From: Sphingobacterium alimentarium
Lineage (GTDB): Bacteria; Bacteroidota; Bacteroidia; Sphingobacteriales; Sphingobacteriaceae
Direction of reading: 5' to 3'
NCBI RefSeq assembly: GCF_004342685.1
Contig: NZ_SMBZ01000044.1
Span: 1-33,388, forward strand
Length of the DNA stretch: 33,388 nucleotides
Below the pieces are notes generated by a model. That model saw nothing but the letters and a program-made list of their open reading frames with translations. It ran no database searches and was not told the DNA's origin. Numbering within the stretch: the stretch's first letter is position 1; the number at the start of each line of letters is the position of its first letter. Positions 9,901 through 17,240 of the stretch are shown one piece after another. The position numbers and the translations under genes are program-made.

Positions 9901-9927
9901 AACGGTGTTAACAAAAGTAACACTGTT
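9901..9927. promoter_or_regulatory. TetR-type operator
   Basis: AACGGTGTTA, seven spacer bases, TAACACTGTT: ten-base arms with one mismatch, 27 bp in all. The spacer carries most of the -7 box of the TetR gene, so bound repressor would block polymerase. Confidence 0.68.
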
Positions 9928-9943
9928 ATTTATAATTCCCAAA
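9912..9943 (-). promoter_or_regulatory. Promoter of the TetR-nitroreductase operon
   Basis: On the minus strand TTTG (9943-9940), 20 bases, then TACTTTTG (9919-9912), matching the Bacteroidota -33/-7 consensus with the same spacing as the his promoter in this window. The start codon is at 9872, leaving a leader of about 30 nt. Confidence 0.68.
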
Positions 9944-10052
9944 TGTCCGATGGGAATTAGACTTTCAGTTGACAATTACCGCTTTTGGCGGTATTTTCCA
10001 TGAATTTTAATAAATTAAAAGTATTTTAGCTGATATAACACAACAGAAGTTT

Positions 10053-10838
10053 ATGCGAAAAAAAGTCTCATTAGTATTGGGAAGTGGAGGAGCGAGGGGG
10101 ATTACCCAATTGGGGGTAATAAAATGGTTGACGGATAATGGATTTGAAATCAATGAAGTGGTGGGATGTTCTATTGGTTCACTGGTAGGTGCTGCTTTTG
10201 CTGAAGGTAAAAACAAGGAATTGGGAGAGTGGATGTCGAAATTGACCAAACGGATGGTCTTCCTTTTAATGGATTTTGGTGATCCACGTTATGGATTTTT
10301 GAAAGGTCAGCGTGTGTTAACGACCATGCAAGAAGTTTTCGAAGACCTGCCTATAGAAAACATGAAAATAAAATACACGGCTGTAGCGACTGATATGACT
10401 AACCAAGAAGATGTCGTATTCCGTTCGGGTAGTGTATATAATGCAATTCGGGCTTCCATTGCTATTCCCGGAGTTTTTAAATCTGTAGTCACAGAGGATG
10501 GACGATTTTTGGTCGATGGTGGCGTGTTGAATCCATTACCCATCAATTATGTACAATACCGTGAGAACATCATTATTGCGGTAAATCTGGATGGGAATCG
10601 GGATTTACTTACACCTATAGCGTATGATAAATTGAATGCTATAAGTCTTTGGCAGGAATCTTATTTTGCCATGCGAAGACGATTGACACAGCTCAGTATT
10701 GAATTATATAAACCCAATTATGTGATTCATATTCCGCATAATATATCAGGCATTTGGGATTTTGATCGTTCAGAGTTCTTAATGGATAAGGGATATGAAT
10801 ATGCAGAAGCCAATTTAGGTCATTTGATAAAAAAATAA
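10053..10838 (+). CDS. Patatin-like phospholipase family protein
   Basis: A 261-residue lipid acyl hydrolase using a Ser-Asp dyad. The oxyanion loop GSGGARG is at residues 10-16. The nucleophile elbow GCSIG has Ser40. The catalytic Asp is D155 in LVDGGVLNPLP. No signal peptide is evident, so it is probably cytoplasmic or membrane-associated, as for the RssA/YchK-like bacterial patatins it resembles in length and N-terminus. Its lipid substrate is unknown. It is transcribed alone and converges on hisD across a shared hairpin. Confidence 0.9.
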   Translation: MRKKVSLVLGSGGARGITQLGVIKWLTDNGFEINEVVGCSIGSLVGAAFAEGKNKELGEWMSKLTKRMVFLLMDFGDPRYGFLKGQRVLTTMQEVFEDLPIENMKIKYTAVATDMTNQEDVVFRSGSVYNAIRASIAIPGVFKSVVTEDGRFLVDGGVLNPLPINYVQYRENIIIAVNLDGNRDLLTPIAYDKLNAISLWQESYFAMRRRLTQLSIELYKPNYVIHIPHNISGIWDFDRSEFLMDKGYEYAEANLGHLIKK

Positions 10839-10875
10839 GGGATTAAAACTTAGTTTTAATCCCTATTATAATTTT
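10829..10875. terminator. Bidirectional terminator between patatin gene and hisD
   Basis: A 13-base perfect inverted repeat (10838-10850 with 10852-10864, AGGGATTAAAACT) overlaps the patatin stop codon. The minus strand continues TTATTTTTTT, a better T tract than the plus side, so it is well placed to end the hisGD transcript about 100 bases after hisD. Confidence 0.65.
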
Positions 10876-10970
10876 ATGGGTGATATCCTCTAACTGTTAG
10901 AGAAATATCTTTTAAGATTCTATTAGTATAACGACGCGGTTAGAAGAATATTATATAAAATATAAAAATT

Positions 10971-12257
10971 TTATTTTTTTCTAATTGTCACCGCATTTTT
11001 GTGTGCGTGAAGACCTTCCAGTTCCGCCAAAATTTCCACTGTCGAACCTATCTGTTGAATACCCTCTTCGCTGATTGATTGGAAAGTGATTTTTTTGACA
11101 AAAGAATCAACTGACACACCCGAATATGATCGTGCATAACCCGACGTAGGTAAAGTATGATTTGTGCCAGAAGCATAGTCACCTGCACTTTCTGGTGTCA
11201 AATGTCCTAAGAAAACGGAGCCCGCATTCAATATTAAAGAAGTAATCGTCTGCCAGGAATCAATCTCAAGAATGAGGTGTTCGGGGGCATAAAGATTAGA
11301 AAATTGCATCGCTTCTCTCAGGTCTTTGACAATGACAGCATAAGAATTGTCTATCGCCATAGACGCTATTTCCTGTCTTGGCAACACAGCAATTTGAGAG
11401 GCCAATTCTTTAATAACTTGATCCACTATATCTGCGCTGGTTGCTACCAATATAGCTTGGCTATCAGCACCGTGCTCGGCTTGAGCCAATAAATCCGCGG
11501 CTACGTATGCTGGATTGGCAGTCTCGTCAGCAATTACAAGCACTTCCGATGGTCCCGCAGGCATGTCTATACTTACATTGGTCAGACTTTGAATGGTACT
11601 TTTAGCTTTGGTTACAAACTGATTGCCGGGACCAAATATTTTGTCCACTTTTGGAATGGTCGAAGTACCAAAAGCCATAGCCGCTACGGCCTGTGCACCA
11701 CCCACGAGGTAAATGCGATCAATTTTCAGCAATAACAAACAGTAGGCTACAAAACCATTGATTTTCCCATTTTTCTGTGGAGGGGAGCATACCACGATCT
11801 GCTTACAACCAGCAATACGTGCGGGTACCCCCAACATCAACAGGGTAGAAGGCAATACCGCCGATCCTCCTGGAATGTACAATCCGACTTTTTCGATAGG
11901 GCGGATCTCGCGCCAGCATTTTACGCCAGGCATGGTCTCTACGACGCGCTCACGCTTAGTCTGTACGCTGTGGAATTTATGTATATTTTGAAAAGCTATT
12001 TCCAAAGCACGTTGCTGTTCGCGACTGATGGTCATAGCGAGCTCTTCGATTTCGTCTTTTTCCAAATACAATTGGTCCAACTGCACCTGATCAAATTTTG
12101 CAGCATACTGAACCAAAGCGCTATCGCCTTGCTGACGTACTTCTTCGATAATTTCGTTTACCGTAGATTGTATCGAAAGGTTCGGATCTGAGTTGCGCAG
12201 CACCAGTTTTTCGATATCCTCGGTAGCAAGATTTGCGTATGTGTATGTTTTTAACAT
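10971..12257 (-). CDS. hisD: Histidinol dehydrogenase
   Basis: Oxidises L-histidinol to L-histidine in two NAD+-dependent, zinc-assisted steps, the last of the histidine pathway. 428 residues, the normal length. Family motifs in order: GLYIPGGSAVLPSTLLM (about 131-147), GGAQAVAAMAFGT, GPGNQFVTKAK, DMPAGPSEVLVIAD, AQAEHGADSQAIL, APEHL (catalytic Glu-His pair) and ESAGDYASGTNHTLPT with SGVSVDSF. Its ATG overlaps the hisG stop by one base (TAATG), so translation is probably coupled. hisC, hisB and the other pathway genes are not next to it, so the his genes are split in this genome. Confidence 0.96.
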   Translation of the reverse strand: MLKTYTYANLATEDIEKLVLRNSDPNLSIQSTVNEIIEEVRQQGDSALVQYAAKFDQVQLDQLYLEKDEIEELAMTISREQQRALEIAFQNIHKFHSVQTKRERVVETMPGVKCWREIRPIEKVGLYIPGGSAVLPSTLLMLGVPARIAGCKQIVVCSPPQKNGKINGFVAYCLLLLKIDRIYLVGGAQAVAAMAFGTSTIPKVDKIFGPGNQFVTKAKSTIQSLTNVSIDMPAGPSEVLVIADETANPAYVAADLLAQAEHGADSQAILVATSADIVDQVIKELASQIAVLPRQEIASMAIDNSYAVIVKDLREAMQFSNLYAPEHLILEIDSWQTITSLILNAGSVFLGHLTPESAGDYASGTNHTLPTSGYARSYSGVSVDSFVKKITFQSISEEGIQQIGSTVEILAELEGLHAHKNAVTIRKK

Positions 12258-13108
12258 TATAAAATAATCTTTTCGATAGGCATTACTACGATTCCTTGAG
12301 CACCAGCTGATTTTAATACATTAATTTTGTCCCAAAAATCATCTTCCGAAATGACAGTATGAACCGCCACCCAACCTTCTTCGGCCAAAGGCACTACAGT
12401 AGGGCTTTTTACGCCGTGTAGCAATTCTGTGATTTTTGGTAGATTCGCTTTTTCCACATTCAAAACGACGTATTTGGTTTCTTTGGCACGCAGAACAGAC
12501 TGAATACGTTGCAAAAGCTCCGCCAAAACTTCATTATCCTCCAATCCTTCACGACCAATCAAGATCGCTTCTGATTTACGTACATCAGCAAAAGGTTTTA
12601 AGCCATTGCTTTTCAATGTTCCACCAGTGGATACAATATCACAAATTGCATCACTCAATCCCAGCCCTGGAGCAATTTCCACTGAACCCGAAATCGTCTG
12701 GATGTCCGCCTTGATTTTATATTCATCCAAAAATGATTTTAAGATAACTGGATAGGAGGTAGCGATGGATTTGCCGTTAAGGTCCTTGAGGTCGACAATG
12801 GAAGAATCCCTTGGAATAGCCAATTTCAACATACATTTACCAAAACCTAAGCGCTGAATATAGTTTACTTGGGCTTGTGTCTCGTCAATTACATTTTCGC
12901 CAACGATTCCTAAGTCGGCAATCCCTTGTTCGACATATCCAGGGATATCGTCATCTCTTAAGAAAAGAATTTCAAGATTAAAATTTGAAACGGTAGTTAT
13001 AAGGGAGCTTTTATAATTTTCGAAGTCTAAACCACAATTTTTAAGTAGCAGAACGGATTTTTCATTTAATCTACCCGATTTTTGGATAGCAATCTTTAGA
13101 TTTTTCAA
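12257..13108 (-). CDS. hisG: ATP phosphoribosyltransferase, long form
   Basis: Catalyses the first committed step of histidine synthesis, joining ATP and PRPP. The 283 residues match the long HisG form, with a C-terminal regulatory domain (from about residue 210, GVKSPTVVPLAEEGWVAVHT onward) where histidine feedback acts. The catalytic part begins LKIAIQKSGRLNEKS, with GIADLGIVGENV (66-77 region) and DIVSTGGTLKSNGL. The start is a TTG: an in-frame TAA lies three codons upstream and no ATG or GTG fits the conserved N-terminus. It follows a His-rich leader and an attenuator-like hairpin, so control is likely at both transcription and enzyme level. Confidence 0.95.
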   Translation of the reverse strand: MKNLKIAIQKSGRLNEKSVLLLKNCGLDFENYKSSLITTVSNFNLEILFLRDDDIPGYVEQGIADLGIVGENVIDETQAQVNYIQRLGFGKCMLKLAIPRDSSIVDLKDLNGKSIATSYPVILKSFLDEYKIKADIQTISGSVEIAPGLGLSDAICDIVSTGGTLKSNGLKPFADVRKSEAILIGREGLEDNEVLAELLQRIQSVLRAKETKYVVLNVEKANLPKITELLHGVKSPTVVPLAEEGWVAVHTVISEDDFWDKINVLKSAGAQGIVVMPIEKIIL

Positions 13109-13161
13109 AACGGATTATATGTTTTTGATGAATAATATTATTAATAAAAATGACTATTGGG

Positions 13162-13185
13162 AAAAAGATGCTTCACGTAGAAACA
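13162..13185 (-). terminator. Candidate his attenuator terminator
   Basis: On the minus strand TGTTTC (13185-13180), five loop bases, GAAGCA (13174-13169), then TCTTTTT. One pair is G-U. It lies between the leader peptide stop and hisG. The stem is short, so this is a candidate rather than a proven terminator. A perfect upstream hairpin, ATCGCCA-TTG-TGGCGAT (13215-13199), overlaps the last leader codons and could act as the alternative structure. Confidence 0.5.
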
Positions 13186-13192
13186 CATAACA

Positions 13193-13252
13193 TTACATAT
13201 CGCCACAATGGCGATGATGCGTATGAAAGTGATATGTGAAGATTGTGATCAT
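13193..13252 (-). CDS. hisL: His operon leader peptide
   Basis: A 19-residue frame, MITIFTYHFHTHHRHCGDM, ends in TAA 84 bases before hisG on the same strand. Five of the eight residues 8-15 are histidine (codons 8, 10, 12, 13, 15), far beyond chance for a short frame in AT-rich DNA. The start lies about a dozen bases after the predicted transcription start. Histidine-starved ribosomes would stall across these codons, over the 13199-13215 hairpin, and so change folding of the downstream hairpin at 13162-13185. The symbol hisL is by analogy with enteric leaders; no sequence homology is claimed. Confidence 0.78.
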   Translation of the reverse strand: MITIFTYHFHTHHRHCGDM

Positions 13253-13270
13253 TTATAAATAATATCCACA

Positions 13271-13302
13271 CAAAAATAACCGATTATTATAGTTTTTGCA
13301 AA
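13271..13302 (-). promoter_or_regulatory. his operon promoter
   Basis: On the minus strand TTTG (13302-13299), 20 bases, TATTTTTG (13278-13271): an exact Bacteroidota -33/-7 pair. Transcription should begin near 13264, 12 bases before the leader ATG. Confidence 0.7.
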
Positions 13303-13328
13303 CCTTTTTGAATTTTATTAAAAAAATT

Positions 13329-13344
13329 AATCAAACGTTTGATT
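13329..13344. promoter_or_regulatory. 16-bp palindrome, LacI-type operator candidate
   Basis: AATCAAACGTTTGATT is a perfect palindrome with central CG. Its CAAACGTTTG core equals that of LacI/GalR-family operators such as the PurR box. It lies about 97 bases upstream of the M60 peptidase gene and 27 bases upstream of the his -33 element. No LacI-type gene is in the window, so the regulator is unknown. Confidence 0.5.
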
Positions 13345-13382
13345 TCTTTATTAAAACAACATTTGGTGATATCGCGTTTTTT

Positions 13383-13403
13383 AACACTTCTTAGAGTGTT
13401 TTT
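13383..13403 (+). terminator. Hairpin with T run upstream of the M60 peptidase gene
   Basis: AACACT (13383-13388) pairs with AGTGTT (13395-13400) around a six-base loop, then T residues to 13403. It resembles a weak intrinsic terminator in the leader of the peptidase gene, 38 bases before its ATG, and may block read-through or act conditionally. This completes the 332-base gap between hisG and the peptidase, which also holds the his leader, its promoter and the palindrome. Confidence 0.4.
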
Positions 13404-13440
13404 AATATTATATTTTAGGTGAATAATATACACCAACATT

Positions 13441-15033
13441 ATGAAAAAACTCCTTTTTGTACCTTTTATAATTGCCTGTCTATTGCAGCCTAAAGTGCAA
13501 GCACAGTCAGCTTCTGATTATACCCGAATAAATAATGATTTAGTACTATTCGAAGATGGACTCGGTCTTAAGCTGAAGAAAAAAATCAACAAAAAAGCCA
13601 TCGCTTCCATCAGTCATCCGGGGATAAGGGAAGTAGCCACTGCAATTTATACTAAGCAATATAATCCTTCGTATAAATTTGCAACCTATCACGCTATACT
13701 CAATCCTAAGACCTTAGGCCGTACATTGAGTATTGGTGACGGCTATAGTATGTATGAAAATGTGACGGGTGTATATTTAGAAAAAGGTGAGCATGTGGTG
13801 CTGGTAGACGGTATTGAAGAAGGTCGAGAAGTAAAATTGTATGTGCCAAATTGGTTGCGTAAGGCGCCCAATCCTGAAAAACCAACTGAAGATCCAGACG
13901 GCTGGGGACTGCATAAAAAAGAATTCACACTACGCAATGGACCAAATATTATCCAATTGGATAGCTATGGCAGTCTAGCCTATATCGCCTATTTTTCCAA
14001 TACACCGGAGGATGAAAAACCAATTTCGGTGCACTTCATTACAGGCAAAGAAAATGGCTATTTTGATATCGCCAAACATACAGATGCAGATTGGAATACA
14101 CTGATAGATCAAGCTGTATATCCGATTCTCGATGCTAAGGGCAAGCACATTCAGACGGCTTATCCTGTAGAATCGTTGAAAAAATATGCGTATGGAAGAG
14201 GTGTGGAGTTGCTTTCGAATTACGATTCGCTCGTATACAGACAGCACCGCTTAATGGGATTGGAAAAATATAATCGCGTACCTGAAAATAAAATCTTGTC
14301 ACGTGTGAATTACAATTATTATATGTTTAGAGATGGGGATGGCGTGGCTTATATGGGGGACAAAGTAGGGTATGCCATGCGTATGGTTGTGAATCCGGAT
14401 GTGGTCATTAAAGGAGATCCGTGTTGGGGATTCAGCCACGAAGTAGGGCATGTGCATCAGACTCGACCTATGTTCAACTGGGGTGGATTGGGCGAAGTGA
14501 GCAATAATCTTTTCTCTTTGTACGTCACTCGCTCATTTGGTAACAAAACCCGTATTTCGAAGCAGAAGAATTACGATAAGGCGCGTGAAGCAATTATTAA
14601 CAAAGGAATTTCTTATCTGGCAGACGGGGATGTATTTAACCGTTTAGTTCCGTTTTGGCAATTGCAGTTATATTTCGAAGGTGTAGGGGCTAATCCGGAT
14701 TTTTACCCTGATTTATTCGAAGCTTTTCGCAAGCAAGACGAGGCACAGGCAAGCAACCGGACGGGTGATTGGGCCACGGATAGACGTTTAGGCGAGCGCA
14801 ATCCTGCTGTTCATCAATTGAATTTTATAAAAACGGCTTGTGAGGTTTCGAAAGTCGATCTGACAGATTTCTTCGATAAATATGGATTTTTCTATGTGGG
14901 AACACTCAATTACGATGATTATGGTAAATATACTTACACTATGACGCAAGAAATGGTTGATAAATGTTTAAGTTATATCAAAACACTGAATCTTCCCAAA
15001 CCAAAAGTAGATATCAGCACCTTAAGAGACTAA
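13441..15033 (+). CDS. Secreted M60-like (enhancin-type) metallopeptidase
   Basis: 530 residues with signal peptide MKKLLFVPFIIACLLQPKVQAQ. Residues ~60-220 form a beta-rich N-terminal region (LGRTLSIGDGYSMYENVTG, YVPNWLRKAPNPEKP, FTLRNGPNIIQLDSYG) resembling the domain that precedes M60 catalytic domains. The zinc site is HEVGH at 333-337 within GFSHEVGHVHQ, followed by Glu352 in GGLGEVSNNLFSLY, the M60 pattern HExGHxxQ ... GE. Family members cut mucin-like O-glycoproteins and are secreted or surface-bound. No lipobox or T9SS tail is visible, so periplasmic or extracellular location is inferred from the signal alone. It is monocistronic, with a strong terminator. Confidence 0.85.
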   Translation: MKKLLFVPFIIACLLQPKVQAQSASDYTRINNDLVLFEDGLGLKLKKKINKKAIASISHPGIREVATAIYTKQYNPSYKFATYHAILNPKTLGRTLSIGDGYSMYENVTGVYLEKGEHVVLVDGIEEGREVKLYVPNWLRKAPNPEKPTEDPDGWGLHKKEFTLRNGPNIIQLDSYGSLAYIAYFSNTPEDEKPISVHFITGKENGYFDIAKHTDADWNTLIDQAVYPILDAKGKHIQTAYPVESLKKYAYGRGVELLSNYDSLVYRQHRLMGLEKYNRVPENKILSRVNYNYYMFRDGDGVAYMGDKVGYAMRMVVNPDVVIKGDPCWGFSHEVGHVHQTRPMFNWGGLGEVSNNLFSLYVTRSFGNKTRISKQKNYDKAREAIINKGISYLADGDVFNRLVPFWQLQLYFEGVGANPDFYPDLFEAFRKQDEAQASNRTGDWATDRRLGERNPAVHQLNFIKTACEVSKVDLTDFFDKYGFFYVGTLNYDDYGKYTYTMTQEMVDKCLSYIKTLNLPKPKVDISTLRD

Positions 15034-15038
15034 ACTAT

Positions 15039-15075
15039 AAAACCCCAATTCATTCGGATTGGGGTTTCTTTTTCT
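15039..15075 (+). terminator. Terminator after the M60 peptidase gene
   Basis: AAACCCCAAT (15040-15049) pairs perfectly with ATTGGGGTTT (15058-15067), followed by CTTTTTC. It may also stop the convergent minus-strand transcript. Confidence 0.85.
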
Positions 15076-15080
15076 CTATT

Positions 15081-15542
15081 TTATTTGATTTCTATAGGAA
15101 GTTGCCTTCCTTCTTTTTCTGCTTTTTTATCCATAGAAACTCCCAGGGCTGATCCTATCCCTATTCCAATAGGCAGTCCTACGGCCATAAGCCCTAAATT
15201 TCCTACGCTAAGACCTATTGCAACACCAATAGAGATTCCCATACTTAACCCCAGGGGGATCCACAGATTTCTGTAATAATTAATAGGTACCAGTTTCGAC
15301 TCCTTTTCTACCAGTCTAATGATACTGCTTTGCTTGTTTTTAATGAATCTTATAAGGGGATTTTCAACTAATGCAGAGTTATTGATTTCTTCAATTTCAG
15401 CATTGATTTTTAATCGGGATTCGCTATCCAAATTTTTCTCGCGTAATATATCAATTAGGCTTTGTAGCTGGACTATAGCATCTTGCACTTTAATAGAAGT
15501 ATTTTGGGTCTCAGGGTTTACAGTCAATTGAATTAGTTCCAT
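15081..15542 (-). CDS. Hypothetical protein with glycine-rich membrane segments
   Basis: A 153-residue protein from MELIQLTVNPETQNTSIKVQ. A longer frame begins at 15674, but its extra 44 residues are Lys/Asn-rich and lack a signal, so the internal ATG is preferred. Residues ~20-85 look helical and charged, possibly coiled coil (VQLQSLIDILREKNLDSESR, EIEEINNS). Residues ~95-140 are a long hydrophobic stretch of repeated Gly/Ile units (LGLSMGISIGVAIGLSVGNL, then GLPIGIGIGSALG), similar to glycine-zipper membrane segments. It ends with a charged tail, DKKAEKEGRQLPIEIK. Function not recognised; membrane association is likely. Confidence 0.6.
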   Translation of the reverse strand: MELIQLTVNPETQNTSIKVQDAIVQLQSLIDILREKNLDSESRLKINAEIEEINNSALVENPLIRFIKNKQSSIIRLVEKESKLVPINYYRNLWIPLGLSMGISIGVAIGLSVGNLGLMAVGLPIGIGIGSALGVSMDKKAEKEGRQLPIEIK

Positions 15543-15670
15543 GAATTTATAATTTCGTTGGTTTTTATTCTGTAAATATACAAAGTTTTTTTTATTATAA
15601 GGATATTTTTTTAACCACAAGGAATGTGCTTTGGGTGCTACGGGAGTTTTCTCAGATAAATTCAGGAATT

Positions 15671-16138
15671 TCAAATAACTTCAATTTCAGAACTTTTATT
15701 ATTTTCATACATCGGATTGTGCATAATTCCGAAATGCTGATAGGGAAGTAAATATAAAAATGGAAGAACGGCTCCAGAAATCCCATAATACGCATCCATA
15801 ATATCTCGGGTGTTGATGAAAGGCAGATACAATTCATATACGACATTAATGGCTATTAAGATTGAGGCTGTGATATACGTTCTTTTAAGCGATTTATTTT
15901 CTAATGTTGTCGTGTATCCTGACACCAAAACCAGCAGCAAAGTGATTGAAAAATTGGATATATGCTGATGGTAATTAGGAAATAACTGCAATAAAAAATC
16001 AAAGCGCAAACTTTCGAGACTACGGGCGGCAAACAATATCATGCCTATTGCAACAATAATAAAGTAGAGAACTGTACTCCATATTTTCGGAGCATATTTA
16101 AGCTGTTTGAGCAGATTCTTTTTCATGTGAAGATTCAT
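15671..16138 (-). CDS. Hypothetical membrane protein, possibly VanZ-like
   Basis: 155 residues with four hydrophobic segments: about 20-38, 61-78, 88-106 and 122-135. The segment after the third helix, LPFINTRDIMDAYYGISGAVLPF, resembles the Asp-containing region of VanZ-like proteins (N..D..D...N..GA..G), but the match is weak and the symbol is withheld. An alternative start is Met5 (MKKNLLKQLK). It is divergent from the DNA-repair operon, with 79 bases between them. Confidence 0.55.
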   Translation of the reverse strand: MNLHMKKNLLKQLKYAPKIWSTVLYFIIVAIGMILFAARSLESLRFDFLLQLFPNYHQHISNFSITLLLVLVSGYTTTLENKSLKRTYITASILIAINVVYELYLPFINTRDIMDAYYGISGAVLPFLYLLPYQHFGIMHNPMYENNKSSEIEVI

Positions 16139-16165
16139 CTTAACCCTTTAAATATACATAGTTTT

Positions 16166-16173
16166 TACTTTTG
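16166..16173 (+). promoter_or_regulatory. Candidate -7 box of the ligase-associated repair operon
   Basis: TACTTTTG, an exact TAnnTTTG match, lies 44 bases before the ATG at 16218. No TTTG stands at the expected -33 position. Confidence 0.42.
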
Positions 16174-16217
16174 ATAGCGGTCCAAAAACAAATAAATCCT
16201 TTACTGGTTAATAGCAT

Positions 16218-17240
16218 ATGCGATTGATTCAATTTCGACCCGAAGGAATATATTGTGTGCCAGGCCAATTTTTTATTGATCCTTGGCAGCCTGTGGATAT
16301 GGCTTTGATCACCCATGGGCATGCGGATCATGCACGCTGGGGAATGAAGAGATACTTGTGCCATCATTTTACAGTACCTATTCTCAAAAGTCGAATTGGT
16401 CCGGATATTCAGGTACAAGGAATTGGCTATGGTGAAGCCATTACGATTAATGGCGTGCAAGTTTCATTTCATCCAGCAGGACATATTATTGGCTCTGCTC
16501 AGATTCGTCTAGCTTACAAGGGTAAGGTAACAGTGATTTCGGGTGATTATAAACTCCAAGAAGATGGTCTTTCGACTCCCTTCGAACCTATCAAATGCCA
16601 TGAGTACGTGAGTGAGAGTACATTTGGCCTACCTATTTACCAATGGAATACGGTGGAGAAGCAAAATGAGGAAATGGCGAACTGGGTGCAGCATAATCAG
16701 TCCTATAAGAAAACCTCTGTTTTTGTCGGATATTCTTTGGGTAAAGCACAGCGCGTTATGAAAGCCGTGGAAGGAATAGCACCACTCTATGTGCATTATT
16801 CCATTCATAAGTTGAATCAGGCTTATGAAAGTTTGGGTATCCAACTGCCAAAATATGAGGTTTTGGATTTTAGAGAAGATGTCAAACATGTGAATCAAGG
16901 AATTGTAGTGGTGCCTCCGGCTCTGGTGGATTCGAATGTCATTCGCAAAATCCCGAATATGGCATATGCCATTTGTTCGGGTTGGATGACAGTGCGAGGG
17001 GCGCGTCGCTGGCGTAGCGCAGATGCTGGGTTTGCGATTAGCGATCATGCAGATTGGAACGATTTGCTTACCGCAATTAAATCTACTGGGGCAGAAAAAG
17101 TATATGTCACGCATGGTCAGACTGCCGTATTCGCGAAGTACCTCAACGAAATAGGAATCGACGCCCAAGAAGTAAAAACGGAATTTGGAGAGGAAGAAGA
17201 CGAAGCGCCAACCACCAAACTAGAAGGGAGCGTGCTATGA
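16218..17240 (+). CDS. Ligase-associated DNA damage response exonuclease (MBL fold)
   Basis: A 340-residue metallo-beta-lactamase-fold nuclease related to SNM1/Artemis-type DNA exonucleases. The metal motif HGHADH is at residues 33-38. HPAGHIIGSAQI and SGDYK (about 80-112) give further ligands, and SESTFGLPIYQW is characteristic of this subgroup. The C-terminal half has CSGWMTVRGARR and SDHADWNDLL, the later metal-binding block, and ends in an acidic tail EFGEEEDE. It is first of a four-gene operon with DNA ligase, helicase and PdeM-type nuclease. The stop overlaps the ligase start (ATGA). This cluster is known to co-occur in many bacteria. Confidence 0.92.
   Translation: MRLIQFRPEGIYCVPGQFFIDPWQPVDMALITHGHADHARWGMKRYLCHHFTVPILKSRIGPDIQVQGIGYGEAITINGVQVSFHPAGHIIGSAQIRLAYKGKVTVISGDYKLQEDGLSTPFEPIKCHEYVSESTFGLPIYQWNTVEKQNEEMANWVQHNQSYKKTSVFVGYSLGKAQRVMKAVEGIAPLYVHYSIHKLNQAYESLGIQLPKYEVLDFREDVKHVNQGIVVVPPALVDSNVIRKIPNMAYAICSGWMTVRGARRWRSADAGFAISDHADWNDLLTAIKSTGAEKVYVTHGQTAVFAKYLNEIGIDAQEVKTEFGEEEDEAPTTKLEGSVL

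Noticed and set aside
9873..9923. N-terminal extension of the TetR regulator
   Set aside because: It would run through the operator and -7 box and lacks family similarity; the ATG at 9872 fits.
9977..9993. Inverted repeat TACCGC-N5-GCGGTA upstream of the patatin gene, as a terminator
   Set aside because: The stem is only six pairs and the T run is weak; no gene on the plus strand ends before it. It may be a minor operator but the support is too thin.
13193..13252. His-rich frame as a chance artefact
   Set aside because: Considered because the frame is short, but the density of His codons, the matching strand, the promoter position and the biosynthetic gene downstream make chance unlikely, so it is reported.
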